In this document: piece after piece, positions 1 through 8,480 of the stretch
Layout of the letters: each line of letters starts with the position of its first letter
Numbering within the stretch: the stretch's first letter is position 1
Origin: Bacteroidota bacterium
GTDB lineage: Bacteria; Bacteroidota; Bacteroidia; AKYH767-A; OLB10
NCBI GenBank assembly: GCA_016713925.1
Contig: JADJOH010000007.1
Coordinates: 297,501-361,500 of the forward strand
Reading direction: 5' to 3'
DNA length: 64,000 bases
Notes under the pieces: generated by a model
Database searches by the model: none
The model's input: only the letters and a program-made list of their open reading frames with translations
Told to the model about the DNA's origin: nothing
Program-made: the position numbers and the translations under genes

Positions 1-1
1 C

Positions 2-919
2 ATGATTAAAAAGGGGTTTAACCTTTCCTTAAAGGGGGGGCTTTCTCTTGCATATATTAATCAACGAATTGATTCAGTGAAATCATCCCCTGATTTTTTA
101 AGTCCATTTGTTACACTTAGAATCTCCTCCGGTGGATTGTCCCTTGTTTCAACAATCTCGACGGTGACAAGTGATGATGTGAATGATGGTGATTTCTCAG
201 TAAATGCTATTGCTAATTTTGATTTGGGAAATGCATTAATTTCTTCGCTGCAGTTAACAACAGGAATTTCCGAAGTAGCACCTGAGGCTACCTCTTTATT
301 CTATTCTTCAAATCATTTTAAATGGAGGAATGTTTTTAAAAAGGAAGAGTATACCTGGGTTAAATCCTCAGCTGCCTTCTTTAATAATCGGGTTCGATTG
401 TATTCTAATTTCTATCAATTGAAAAATCCTGTGTATTTCAACGGTCTTGCATTACCTGCTCAATTGAATGCTTCCGTTGCTGTAATGGAAAGTGGATTTC
501 AATGCGATTGGATCCTGAGGAAATGGAGAGTGCTGAGTAATGTGAGGTATTCAGGATCTTCAAAAAGCGTGATTCGTGTTCCTGAATTCGGATATTATCT
601 GCGATTATCGTTCAGGGATCGTTTCTTCAAGAAAGCATTACTGGCTGAATTCGGAGCTTCTGTTTATTCGTTCTCCGATTGGTCCGGGTATGCATTTATG
701 CCGGCAACCGGTGTAATGTATCTTCAACAAAATCAAAATGTGGGAGGCGCTCCTTCACTTGATGTTTTTATAAATGCAGATATAGGTCGGGCCACCCTCA
801 CTTTTTTGATGCAAAGAGTAAATGATCGGTTTTTCGGTGGGGAAAATTATATTGCCGCGGGTTATCCTGCCCCGCCAAGGACTTTTAAATTCGCATTAAC
901 ATGGCGTTTATATAATTAG
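2..919 (+). CDS. Putative porin, outer-membrane beta-barrel (C-terminal part)
   Basis: The 305 visible residues alternate polar and hydrophobic positions in strand-length segments and end in a short aromatic beta-signal-like tail (FKFALTWRLYN). That is typical of an outer-membrane barrel, and it resembles the C-terminal half of the Bacteroidota 'putative porin' family, whose members are usually about 600 residues. The ATG at base 2 is probably internal, because there is no signal peptide and the window starts here, so the gene is likely truncated by the window edge. The substrate is unknown. It faces gap convergently, with 35 bases between them. The barrel assignment is fairly safe; the family name is a judgement from overall character. 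Confidence 0.55.
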   Translation: MIKKGFNLSLKGGLSLAYINQRIDSVKSSPDFLSPFVTLRISSGGLSLVSTISTVTSDDVNDGDFSVNAIANFDLGNALISSLQLTTGISEVAPEATSLFYSSNHFKWRNVFKKEEYTWVKSSAAFFNNRVRLYSNFYQLKNPVYFNGLALPAQLNASVAVMESGFQCDWILRKWRVLSNVRYSGSSKSVIRVPEFGYYLRLSFRDRFFKKALLAEFGASVYSFSDWSGYAFMPATGVMYLQQNQNVGGAPSLDVFINADIGRATLTFLMQRVNDRFFGGENYIAAGYPAPPRTFKFALTWRLYN

Positions 920-954
920 GCGTCAGTTTCTGTTCGTCCTAAATGGGAAGCAAT

Positions 955-1956
955 TTAAGAGCTTTTTAGAAGCATTGGAATCAACTCTGCTAAACGTGCA
1001 GAATAACCGCTTTCGTTATCGTACCAACCTACAATCTTTACCATATGCCCATCATTGAGTACAGAAGTAAGTTGAGCATCAAAAATACAGCTGGCATCAT
1101 TTCCAATGATGTCTGTTGAAACGATCGGGTCTTCTGTGTATTCAAGTATTCCCTTAAGTTTCTTTGAAGCGGCATCTTTGAATAATGCATTTATTTCTTC
1201 TACTGAGGTTTTTTTGGTGACAATACAGGTAATGTCGGTCATGGACCCGTCTATAACAGGTACGCGTATGCCCGCTCCACCAATTTTGCCTTTTAGATTT
1301 GGAAAAACTTCTGAAATGGCTTTCGCAGCCCCTGTTGATGTAGGAATAATGGATTGTGCTGCTGCTCTCGCCCTTCTTAGGTCTTTATGTGGTGCATCGT
1401 GCAGGTTTTGATCACCCGTGTAAGCGTGAATCGTGGTGATGTAAGCTGCTTCAATTCCATATGCACCATCAAGTAACTGAATCATGGGGGCGGCATTGTT
1501 AGTGGTGCAGGATGCATTGGACACTACTTTCTCTTTGCCATCCAGTGTCCCTTCATTGACTCCAATGACAATAGTTTTGACATCCCCTTTTGCCGGAGCA
1601 GAAATGATTACTTTTTTAGCACCGGCTTGAATATGCATTTCTGCTTTGGAAGCATCTGTAAAATGTCCTGTTGATTCAATCACTACATCGACATTAAGCG
1701 ACTTCCAGGGAAGTTTGGAAGGGTCCTTTTCGGCATAGAGCGGAATGGATTTTCCATTAATGCGAATGGCTTGATCTTCGGCACTTATTTCTCCCGGAAA
1801 TCGTCGGTGAATGGAGTCGTATTTTAATAGATGTGCGAGTGTAAGCGCGTCTGTAAGGTCATTTATGGCAACAAGTTCTATGTTTTGATGTGAAATAAGC
1901 TTGCGAAGTAGCGTCCTGCCTATTCGGCCAAAGCCATTAATTGCGATTCTGATCAT
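955..1956 (-). CDS. gap: Glyceraldehyde-3-phosphate dehydrogenase, type I
   Basis: This glycolytic/gluconeogenic enzyme oxidises glyceraldehyde-3-phosphate to 1,3-bisphosphoglycerate in the cytosol. The 333 residues match the normal family length. The N-terminal Rossmann motif INGFGRIGR is followed by an Asp after the second strand (VAINDLTD), which suggests NAD preference. The catalytic Cys lies in SNASCTTNNAAP, the catalytic His in TTIHAYT, and the phosphate-site motif STGAAKA is present. The Cys four positions after the catalytic Cys in the common CTTNC form is Asn here, a variant I believe occurs in Bacteroidota. The gene is monocistronic, with a TACTTTTG box about 57 bases upstream of the ATG. 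Confidence 0.97.
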   Translation of the reverse strand: MIRIAINGFGRIGRTLLRKLISHQNIELVAINDLTDALTLAHLLKYDSIHRRFPGEISAEDQAIRINGKSIPLYAEKDPSKLPWKSLNVDVVIESTGHFTDASKAEMHIQAGAKKVIISAPAKGDVKTIVIGVNEGTLDGKEKVVSNASCTTNNAAPMIQLLDGAYGIEAAYITTIHAYTGDQNLHDAPHKDLRRARAAAQSIIPTSTGAAKAISEVFPNLKGKIGGAGIRVPVIDGSMTDITCIVTKKTSVEEINALFKDAASKKLKGILEYTEDPIVSTDIIGNDASCIFDAQLTSVLNDGHMVKIVGWYDNESGYSARLAELIPMLLKSS

Positions 1957-2012
1957 TGCTAGTATGGATTGTTTTAAAAATTTATAAATTGATTTTCCAA
2001 TTTGTTAATACT

Positions 2013-2020
2013 CAAAAGTA
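2013..2020 (-). promoter_or_regulatory. Bacteroidota -7 promoter box for gap
   Basis: On the minus strand this reads TACTTTTG, an exact match to the Bacteroidota -7 consensus TAnnTTTG, 57 bases upstream of the gap ATG. No clear -33 TTG is seen at the usual distance, so this is a sequence match only. Confidence 0.4.
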
Positions 2021-2160
2021 ATAATTTATAACCCTTGATGGTCTCTTATCTGAATTTATTTTATTTTTAACGTAGATAGCAAGCTGTAATTGTATTTGCT
2101 AATGGGGAAATTGAGAAAAGATGAATTTTATTTTATTTTAACTTTTATTATAGTCAAAAA

Positions 2161-2709
2161 ATGAATAATAATATTTTATCAGTTGAAGAACTAAAACCTT
2201 CTACTATTCCGATGATAGTTAAGTACTGGCTCGAATCTGACGCCAAATATCTCATGAGTCTGGGAGTTGATCTGAAGAAGTTGCCTTCCGGTGAAAAGCT
2301 TACCGGCATGCTCATGCAGCAGTTAGAATTGCCCTTGGCGTTAAAAAAGTCCTATTGTATCATATGGATGTTGAATGATAAACCGGTCGGACATTCTAAT
2401 CTTAATCCGGTAACTTTTGGTGAAGAGGCATTTATGCACCTGCATTTATGGAACAGTGATGAAAGAAATAAAGGCCTTGGTATTGCATTTTTAAAATTAA
2501 CCATACCAATTTTTTTTAGTGCTATGCAAATCAAAAAACTTTATTGTGAACCCTACGCATTAAATGATGCTCCAAATAAAATTTTAAATAAGTTCGGTTT
2601 CAACTTTGTTAAGGAATACATAACAACTCCGGGATCGTTGAATTTTGAACAGTCGGTTAAAAGATGGGAACTGAGTGCTGATGATTTTAAGTTTTTAAAT
2701 AATACCTGA
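2161..2709 (+). CDS. GNAT-family N-acetyltransferase
   Basis: The 182-residue protein has the shape of a GNAT acyl-CoA transferase. A central strand (AFMHLHLW) leads into a pyrophosphate-binding motif A of the form R-N-K-G-L-G at about residue 101. Motif B-like residues follow (KLYCEPYALNDAPNKIL), then a final GFNFVKEY strand as in RimJ/L-like members. The acceptor is unknown; candidates are a protein N-terminus, an amino sugar or a small amine. The upstream 200 bases are AT-rich and hold the divergent gap promoter. The gene stands alone. Confidence 0.75.
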   Translation: MNNNILSVEELKPSTIPMIVKYWLESDAKYLMSLGVDLKKLPSGEKLTGMLMQQLELPLALKKSYCIIWMLNDKPVGHSNLNPVTFGEEAFMHLHLWNSDERNKGLGIAFLKLTIPIFFSAMQIKKLYCEPYALNDAPNKILNKFGFNFVKEYITTPGSLNFEQSVKRWELSADDFKFLNNT

Positions 2710-2710
2710 A

Positions 2711-2857
2711 AGCAGTCAGAAAGGTCTTCCCGGAAAGCGAATAACTATTTCAACCTGCCTGGTCCTTCCTCCCATATATTCATCTTTGATAAAATGAGAA
2801 AGGACCCCGTATGCGATTTTCCAGGTCTGTACTGATTCAAGTCCTTGAAGTCGAATT
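2711..2857 (-). pseudogene. Possible gene remnant (about 48 codons, no good start)
   Basis: Read on the minus strand, an open frame without a plausible start ends in a protein-like tail (YMGGRTRQVEIVIRFPGRPF, then a stop). The stop lies directly beside the convergent stop of the GNAT gene. The frame is closed by a TGA upstream. It has the look of the 3' end of a decayed gene, but the family is not recognised and it may be chance. Confidence 0.25.
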
Positions 2858-2906
2858 GAGTAATTTCAGGACACCCGCCCCTCACCCCATTCTCGTGAGT
2901 ATTTAA

Positions 2907-2914
2907 TACTTTTG
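2907..2914 (+). promoter_or_regulatory. Bacteroidota -7 promoter box upstream of methyltransferase
   Basis: TACTTTTG matches TAnnTTTG exactly, 57 bases before the ATG of the TylF-like gene. No convincing -33 element is visible. Confidence 0.4.
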
Positions 2915-2970
2915 AACGGAGAAGTACTTAGAGAAGTATTAACTGTCCTAATCCATTAGAAATTAATAGC

Positions 2971-3702
2971 ATGAAGAATTTATTGCTTAGAGGAATTGCT
3001 TTTCTAAAGGGAGTAACCCTCTTGTTAAAGCCCCATCTTTATTTGGGGTGGTTGAGGTTCCCTACATTGATGTTTTCGAATGTGTTAAGTCTGAGTAAAT
3101 GGATTTCTAACCAGAACAAAACAGGTATTTTAAATGATTTTTATTCACCAACCCGAGACTATTCAAAGCGATATAAACTCTACGAATATGTACTCGGGAA
3201 GTATAATCTAAAAAATGAAGCGGTGGATTATCTTGAATTCGGTGTCTGCGGTGGTTTTTCATTCAAGTGGTGGCTGGAAAACGCTCAAAATCCGGAAAGT
3301 CGCTTTTTTGGTTTTGATACTTTTGAAGGGTTACCGGAAAATTGGGGGACCTTCAAAAAAGGCGACATGTCTGCCGATATTCCTGTTACAGGGGACTCCA
3401 GAGCTGAATTCGTGAAAGGCCTGTTTCAGGAAAGTGTCCCTGTTTTCCTTGACAAGTATAATCTGAATAACGGTCGAAGAAAAATTATTCATTTGGATGC
3501 AGATTTATTTTCTTCTACTATTTATACATTGACACGTCTTGCCCCGTACCTAAAGAAAGGCGACATTCTGATATTTGATGAATTCAATGTGCCGAATCAT
3601 GAGTTTTATGCATATAAAATATTTACAGAATCGTACTATGTGAAAACTAAACTCATTGCGGCTGTAAATAATTATTTTCAGGTAGCATTTGAAATGGAGT
3701 AG
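2971..3702 (+). CDS. TylF/MycF-like SAM-dependent O-methyltransferase
   Basis: The protein resembles the macrocin-O-methyltransferase (TylF) group, which methylates sugar hydroxyls using S-adenosylmethionine and a metal ion. Motif I is DYLEFGVCGGFSFKWW (about residues 88-103). It is followed by the FFGFDTFEGLPENWG segment that in this family contacts SAM and substrate, and then by HLDADLFSSTIYTL and ILIFDEF, which carry the acidic metal ligands. The N-terminus is hydrophobic but lacks a cleavage site. The next gene on the same strand is a GT-C-like membrane protein, so a role in decorating a surface or lipid-linked sugar is reasonable but inferred. Confidence 0.82.
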   Translation: MKNLLLRGIAFLKGVTLLLKPHLYLGWLRFPTLMFSNVLSLSKWISNQNKTGILNDFYSPTRDYSKRYKLYEYVLGKYNLKNEAVDYLEFGVCGGFSFKWWLENAQNPESRFFGFDTFEGLPENWGTFKKGDMSADIPVTGDSRAEFVKGLFQESVPVFLDKYNLNNGRRKIIHLDADLFSSTIYTLTRLAPYLKKGDILIFDEFNVPNHEFYAYKIFTESYYVKTKLIAAVNNYFQVAFEME

Positions 3703-3837
3703 ATTATAAAAGGGATGTAAATTTCCTTTTATGGTAAATTAAAAGTACGATTAAAAGGTACTTGTTGTAAAACAGTAGGAGAAGAGGGTAATGTAAATTG
3801 AAAACTAAAAAATTAAATAATTTATATTGCTGTTAAT

Positions 3838-5595
3838 ATGAGTAAAAGAGAGAGAAACAAAGGCGTTGAAAGTGATGATAGGGTTTCAAGTCAAGTACCA
3901 TTATTGAATCCGGAGCATAATTTCATTTTAGGATCAGGATATGTTTGGTGGTTTGTAGGCGTCATTTTTGTTGCAGTTTTCTTTTTGATACTTAAAATGT
4001 TTACCCTGCATCCGTATGCAAGTGATGAGTTTATTTATATCTGTCAGGGAAAGTTTATAGCAGATGGCCTGATTCCGTATAAGGATTTCCCCATGGCTCA
4101 TCCTCCATTGCAAGCGATTTTTGCAGCAACGCTTTTTAAGATGTTTGGTTATGATTTTGAAGGATTTCGTTTACTCGGAACGCTATGGTCATTGCTTGCC
4201 GGGGTGCTGCTTGCGATACTGGTAAAAAGGGAATATGGAAGAATAGCATCTGTTTTTTCTATGGGATTATTTCTCCTCGCTTATGAACCACTAAGAGCAT
4301 CCATTCATTTTACCGGTGTGAATATGACGATTGCTTTGTTAATGGGTGCTTTGCTTTTGTTCAGAATGAACAAGTTGCTCCTCTGTGCATTGTTTTGTGT
4401 GTTGGCCGTTTATACCAGACTGTATGCCTTGCCCGCCGTCCTGGCGATAACGATCTCCTGCTATTTGAATAACCGTAATGATGCAGTTAAGTTTGTTAGC
4501 TACGGAGTAGGTTTGGGACTACTTCTTTTTATTGTCATTGGAATCTGGACCGGATTTGGAAATTTCATGAATGATGTCTTCCTTTTTCAGGCTCAGAAAA
4601 CTGCGATGGGCGAAGATAAGTTGTCATTTATGCGTGATGCTGTACTCTTTCATAATGCAATTCCATTTTTCTTGTTTATTTTGGGTTCAGTTACCCTGTT
4701 TATTTTATTTTTTAAAAAACTCTCGTCTGCCAATTCCAATGCGAAAGGGAAGGGGAAGGCTGTAGCATCAGATAAAAAATATTTTTCGCTGCTTTGGCTT
4801 TCTGTAAGTTCCGTTGTCCTTATCCTCGGAATTCTGTTAAATATGAATCGTGTATGGATGTATTATTTTGTGTTGGCATTTCCGTTTGCTGCTATCACAG
4901 GAGGATGGATGGTCTCCAACTGGATACTGAATGTTAAATCGATTTTTAATTTTAAAGGCGGAAAAATCTTAACCCCGATTATCAGTCCCTTATGGCTTCG
5001 AATATCATTGTTGCTTTTTATTGGATTCTATTTGATCTCCCCCCGGTTTGAGAAAAGATTGGATTACTACAAGACAGCGATGCGCGATCCACTGAAAAGA
5101 ACAGCTACCTATGAATGGCGGGATGGTTATTTGCCTGGTGTAGTCAATACAATGATTAAAACGCTTTTCTGGAAAGATGTACGTGTTATCGGGGAAAATT
5201 ATTCATCATTTACTTTCTACCTATGGCATTGCAGCAGGGTAGTAGATGTTGTTTTTGAAGTTGCTGAGGAAGTAAAAAAGAGAGCGCAAGCCGGTGATAC
5301 TATTTTTGGAGATTCAGGAACTGCTCCTCTCGTTTCACTTCTTACAAAACTAGGTATTTCGGGGAATGAAGTGGATACGAATATAGAACGGTACAGATCC
5401 GGAAATGCCGATCCGCGTGAATTGGTGAAAAGAATTGATGTGCCAACAACAAGGTTCCTGCTTCTTAGAGATAAGTTTGGTATTGCCGTACTTCCGGAAA
5501 TTCAAAATATGGTGGGTAGAAATTATAAGGAAGTAAAATCGTTTAGAAGTAAAACGGGATTTACGTTACGCTTGTATGAACGCCTTCCTGCATAG
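3838..5595 (+). CDS. Polytopic membrane protein, GT-C glycosyltransferase-like
   Basis: This 585-residue protein has about ten hydrophobic segments, the first at residues 36-55. The first outside loop carries acidic residues (YASDEFIYICQGKFIADG, then KDFPMAHPP). That arrangement is typical of GT-C enzymes of the ArnT/PMT type, which use polyprenyl-phosphate sugars on the periplasmic side; a conserved Asp-Glu in loop one is the usual catalytic acid pair. A soluble C-terminal domain follows (about residues 400-585). It lies 135 bases after the TylF-like methyltransferase and may act in the same sugar-modification route. Donor and acceptor are unknown. Confidence 0.65.
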   Translation: MSKRERNKGVESDDRVSSQVPLLNPEHNFILGSGYVWWFVGVIFVAVFFLILKMFTLHPYASDEFIYICQGKFIADGLIPYKDFPMAHPPLQAIFAATLFKMFGYDFEGFRLLGTLWSLLAGVLLAILVKREYGRIASVFSMGLFLLAYEPLRASIHFTGVNMTIALLMGALLLFRMNKLLLCALFCVLAVYTRLYALPAVLAITISCYLNNRNDAVKFVSYGVGLGLLLFIVIGIWTGFGNFMNDVFLFQAQKTAMGEDKLSFMRDAVLFHNAIPFFLFILGSVTLFILFFKKLSSANSNAKGKGKAVASDKKYFSLLWLSVSSVVLILGILLNMNRVWMYYFVLAFPFAAITGGWMVSNWILNVKSIFNFKGGKILTPIISPLWLRISLLLFIGFYLISPRFEKRLDYYKTAMRDPLKRTATYEWRDGYLPGVVNTMIKTLFWKDVRVIGENYSSFTFYLWHCSRVVDVVFEVAEEVKKRAQAGDTIFGDSGTAPLVSLLTKLGISGNEVDTNIERYRSGNADPRELVKRIDVPTTRFLLLRDKFGIAVLPEIQNMVGRNYKEVKSFRSKTGFTLRLYERLPA

Positions 5596-5791
5596 GGATA
5601 AATACGAACTACGAAAAGCACGAAATGCGAAATACTAAATGTTGATATAATATTTTTACAAATCAAGCAAGAAGAAAGTGATTTCAAACTCCATTTTCAA
5701 TGGGCATATTTATAATTGAACCGGTAAGTGCTTAATTGTTTTTTCAAAAGTGAGGATAGCTTTTTTAAAGAAATGAAGTGAAATGTTGAAT

Positions 5792-6673
5792 CTAAAACAT
5801 ATGTTTCTCGGCATGATAAGAAGACCTTACTAAAGGTCCACTCTCCACATACCTAAACCATTTCTCTAAACCTATTTTTTTGTATTCAGCAAATTCATCA
5901 GGATGAATAAATGCAGCAACCGGGAGATGGGAGCGTGTGGGCTGTAAATATTGTCCTAAAGTTAAAATGGAAACACCGGATGCTAATAAGTCGTCCATTG
6001 TTTCAAGAACTTCGGAATACTTTTCTCCTAGTCCAAGCATTACCCCTGATTTGGTACGAACACCTGCACCACTAATGCGTTTCAATACTTCTAACGATCG
6101 ATCATATTTAGCCTGAACGCGAACTTGCTTTGTTAAACGGCGCACGGTCTCCAGATTATGTGATATAATTTCCGGTGCAATATCGATAACGCGTTGAAGA
6201 TTTTCCCACTTCCCCTGGAAGTCGGGGATTAATGTTTCAAGCGTAGTGCCGGGACTGATTTCTCGAATTGCCTTGATCGTTTCTACCCATATGAAAGAAC
6301 CTCCATCTTTTAAATCGTCTCTGTCTACTGAAGTGATCACGCAATGTTTAACCTTCATTAATTTAACGGACTCCGCTACTCTTGTCGGCTCATCGCTATC
6401 AACGTTAAGAGGTCTTCCGGTGGCTACCGCGCAAAAGCCGCAGGATCTGGTGCAAATATTTCCAAGAATCATGAAGGTTGCTGTACCGGCTCCCCAGCAC
6501 TCACCCATATTGGGACAATTGCCACTTGCACAAATAGTGTTTAATTTATGTTCACTTACAATTTCGCGTACCTTTCGGTATTCTTCACCAATCGGCAGCT
6601 TGACTTTTAGCCATTCCGGTTTCCTTGGTTTGTCAGAAATTGTTTGGATTAATGGAGAGGATTGTTCACTCAT
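5792..6673 (-). CDS. lipA: Lipoyl synthase
   Basis: This radical-SAM enzyme inserts two sulfurs into octanoyl groups on E2 and GcvH proteins. Both iron-sulfur sites are visible. The auxiliary cluster motif is C-x4-C-x5-C (CASGNCPNMGEC), and the radical-SAM motif is C-x3-C-x2-C (CTRSCGFC). The C-terminal RSSYHA carries the Ser that ligates the auxiliary cluster. At 293 residues the protein is a normal family size. It lies 22 bases after the secreted-protein gene at 6696-7454 and is probably cotranscribed with it. Confidence 0.97.
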   Translation of the reverse strand: MSEQSSPLIQTISDKPRKPEWLKVKLPIGEEYRKVREIVSEHKLNTICASGNCPNMGECWGAGTATFMILGNICTRSCGFCAVATGRPLNVDSDEPTRVAESVKLMKVKHCVITSVDRDDLKDGGSFIWVETIKAIREISPGTTLETLIPDFQGKWENLQRVIDIAPEIISHNLETVRRLTKQVRVQAKYDRSLEVLKRISGAGVRTKSGVMLGLGEKYSEVLETMDDLLASGVSILTLGQYLQPTRSHLPVAAFIHPDEFAEYKKIGLEKWFRYVESGPLVRSSYHAEKHMF

Positions 6674-6695
6674 AATGCTTCTTCACGTGCTTTTT

Positions 6696-7454
6696 TCACC
6701 ATTTACGGCCATACATGAGCGTTAGATAAAAGGATACAAAAATTTGTTTATTATCTGTAAACGCCATTATTGGAATTTCTTTTGGATATATATCTGCAAT
6801 GATGCCGATTTCAAGGGCTTTAACATCTTCAAAGAAGGGTGCATATTCAAAATTGACTCCGGCTTTTACGTACCCTCCGGGTCGGAAAAATATTCGGTCG
6901 AGTCCCTCAGTAAAAGGAGCCCTGCCATAAATATTGTCAATAAAGTGCTCGTCGGGATTGTATCTCTCCGTTACTACCACAAATTCTCCAAATGTACCAG
7001 TCGGCTCCAGAATGTTGAGGAACACAGGCTTTAAAATTCCCAAAGAAAGTCCTCCGGAATAAACAGCTCTGATTTCAACACCATTTCGGTCACCTTTACT
7101 GAAAAAGGTTTTTTGCCTTCCTACTCCGGCGCGAAGAATATGAAACGAATTTTTCTTTCCAAATACATAAGATCTCGCATTGTCAAAAGCCTGATTCACG
7201 GATTTTATTTCTTTCGGATGTTTCATCCCAACAAAATCACCTTCGAACATTAATTTTTTATATCCGGTTAGATTTATTGACCTCCGAAATTGTACTCCCC
7301 AGCCACTGGTATGAAAATTAAGTCCTCCGGTAGCCTCATTCTTCATGAGTACCGGTTTTTCCTCAACAAATTCATTCGGGTTAGGTTGAGCAAAACTTAC
7401 CCCAATGCCTAAAAGGCTAATCAATAAAACTAAATAAAAACCGATTAATTTCAT
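6696..7454 (-). CDS. Secreted/outer-membrane protein of unknown function
   Basis: The 252 residues begin with a signal peptide (about 1-22, ending GVSFAQ). The rest is rich in alternating beta-strand patterns and ends in FYLTLMYGRKW, suggesting a small outer-membrane barrel. I do not recognise a named family. It is immediately upstream of lipA on the same strand. A TATATTTG box lies only five bases before the ATG, implying a very short or absent leader. Confidence 0.7.
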   Translation of the reverse strand: MKLIGFYLVLLISLLGIGVSFAQPNPNEFVEEKPVLMKNEATGGLNFHTSGWGVQFRRSINLTGYKKLMFEGDFVGMKHPKEIKSVNQAFDNARSYVFGKKNSFHILRAGVGRQKTFFSKGDRNGVEIRAVYSGGLSLGILKPVFLNILEPTGTFGEFVVVTERYNPDEHFIDNIYGRAPFTEGLDRIFFRPGGYVKAGVNFEYAPFFEDVKALEIGIIADIYPKEIPIMAFTDNKQIFVSFYLTLMYGRKW

Positions 7455-7459
7455 TACAA

Positions 7460-7467
7460 CAAATATA
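7460..7467 (-). promoter_or_regulatory. Bacteroidota -7 box abutting start codon
   Basis: The minus strand reads TATATTTG (TAnnTTTG), ending five bases before the ATG at 7454. If used, transcription would begin at or near the start codon. No -33 TTG is obvious. Confidence 0.35.
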
Positions 7468-7521
7468 CGATGATTTTAAGTTCAGGTTCCGTTGATTCTA
7501 ATTATACACTAATTTTACTTC

Positions 7522-7926
7522 ATGGCTACAATTGAAACCTATTATGAAGGCAGCTTAAGGACGATTGCAAAACATGTTGCTTCTGATGCTATAATTGTTA
7601 CCGATGCCCCCGTGGATAATCATGGAAAAGGAGCAGCTTTTTCTCCAACTGATTTATTATCAGCATCTTTGGGAAGTTGCATGTTGACGGTAATGGGTAT
7701 TGCATGTCAGACCCATGGGATCCATATGGATGGAACAAAAATGAATATAACAAAAATTATGGCTTCAAATCCTCGAAGGGTGTGTGAAATCCAAATTGAC
7801 TTTAGTTTTCCTCATTTGACTTTTGATGACCACCAAAAGCTGATACTTGAGCGTGCAGCCAGAACTTGTCCCGTTGCATTGAGTTTGCATCCTGATATTA
7901 AACAAACAATTCGATTTGATTGGTAA
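7522..7926 (+). CDS. OsmC/Ohr-family protein
   Basis: The 134-residue protein carries the two redox cysteines of the OsmC fold: one in SASLGSCMLTVMG (about residue 53) and one in RTCPVALSLHPD (about residue 115). Members reduce organic or fatty-acid hydroperoxides. The spacing and the TCPV motif fit the OsmC/YhfA side rather than Ohr. Its TAA overlaps the ATG of the deaminase gene (TAATG), so the two are likely translationally coupled, although no functional link is known to me. Confidence 0.88.
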   Translation: MATIETYYEGSLRTIAKHVASDAIIVTDAPVDNHGKGAAFSPTDLLSASLGSCMLTVMGIACQTHGIHMDGTKMNITKIMASNPRRVCEIQIDFSFPHLTFDDHQKLILERAARTCPVALSLHPDIKQTIRFDW

Positions 7927-8402
7927 TGATGGAAGAAAAGAAAATTTTTATGCGGGAAGCCTTTAGGGTCGCTATTGAAGGAGTTGGAAAGGGGATAGGT
8001 GGCCCGTTTGGTGCAGTGGTTGTCAGGAATGGTGAGATTATTTCCAGGGGATGCAACAGCGTGCTTTCCACGAATGATCCTACTGCGCATGCGGAGGTGG
8101 TTGCTATACGTGAAGCATGTAGAAATCTGGGGAGTTTTCAGTTGAACGATTGTGAAATATACACTTCTTGTGAACCATGTCCAATGTGTATGGGGGCGAT
8201 CTATTGGGCCAGACCTCTTAGAGTATATTTTGCTGCGAATAGATTTGATGCCGCCGCAGCGGGATTTGATGATTCATTTATTTACGATGAACTACTCCTG
8301 CCGGGTGAAGAAAGGAAAATACCTCTTCTCCCATTTTTGCGGGAAGAATCCGCAGCACTTTTTAAAGTGTGGAACGATTCCCCGTTAAAAAAGCAGTATT
8401 AA
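7926..8402 (+). CDS. guaD: Guanine deaminase (cytidine-deaminase-like fold)
   Basis: This zinc enzyme converts guanine to xanthine. The zinc site is HAEVVAIREA plus PCPMCMGAIYWARP. The segment TSCEPCPMC and the downstream AAGFDDSFIYDEL closely match the short B. subtilis-type guanine deaminase rather than tRNA adenosine deaminase TadA. In-frame TTG and GTA codons precede the ATG at 7926. That ATG was chosen because it overlaps the osmC stop (TAATG); a second ATG follows at once. The length of 158 residues is normal for the family. Confidence 0.88.
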   Translation: MMEEKKIFMREAFRVAIEGVGKGIGGPFGAVVVRNGEIISRGCNSVLSTNDPTAHAEVVAIREACRNLGSFQLNDCEIYTSCEPCPMCMGAIYWARPLRVYFAANRFDAAAAGFDDSFIYDELLLPGEERKIPLLPFLREESAALFKVWNDSPLKKQY

Positions 8403-8480
8403 TCAGATCGTCATTATTCATCCCTTGTTGTAAAGTGAATGAAATGTATTGCTGTTATTAAAAGAATTTGTTCTGTATTA

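Noticed and set aside
1106..1411. 101-codon plus-strand ORF
   Set aside because: Antisense shadow of gap.
955..1956. Unusual Asn after the GAPDH catalytic Cys motif (CTTNN instead of CTTNC)
   Set aside because: The catalytic Cys and His and all cofactor motifs are intact, and I believe this variant is common in Bacteroidota.
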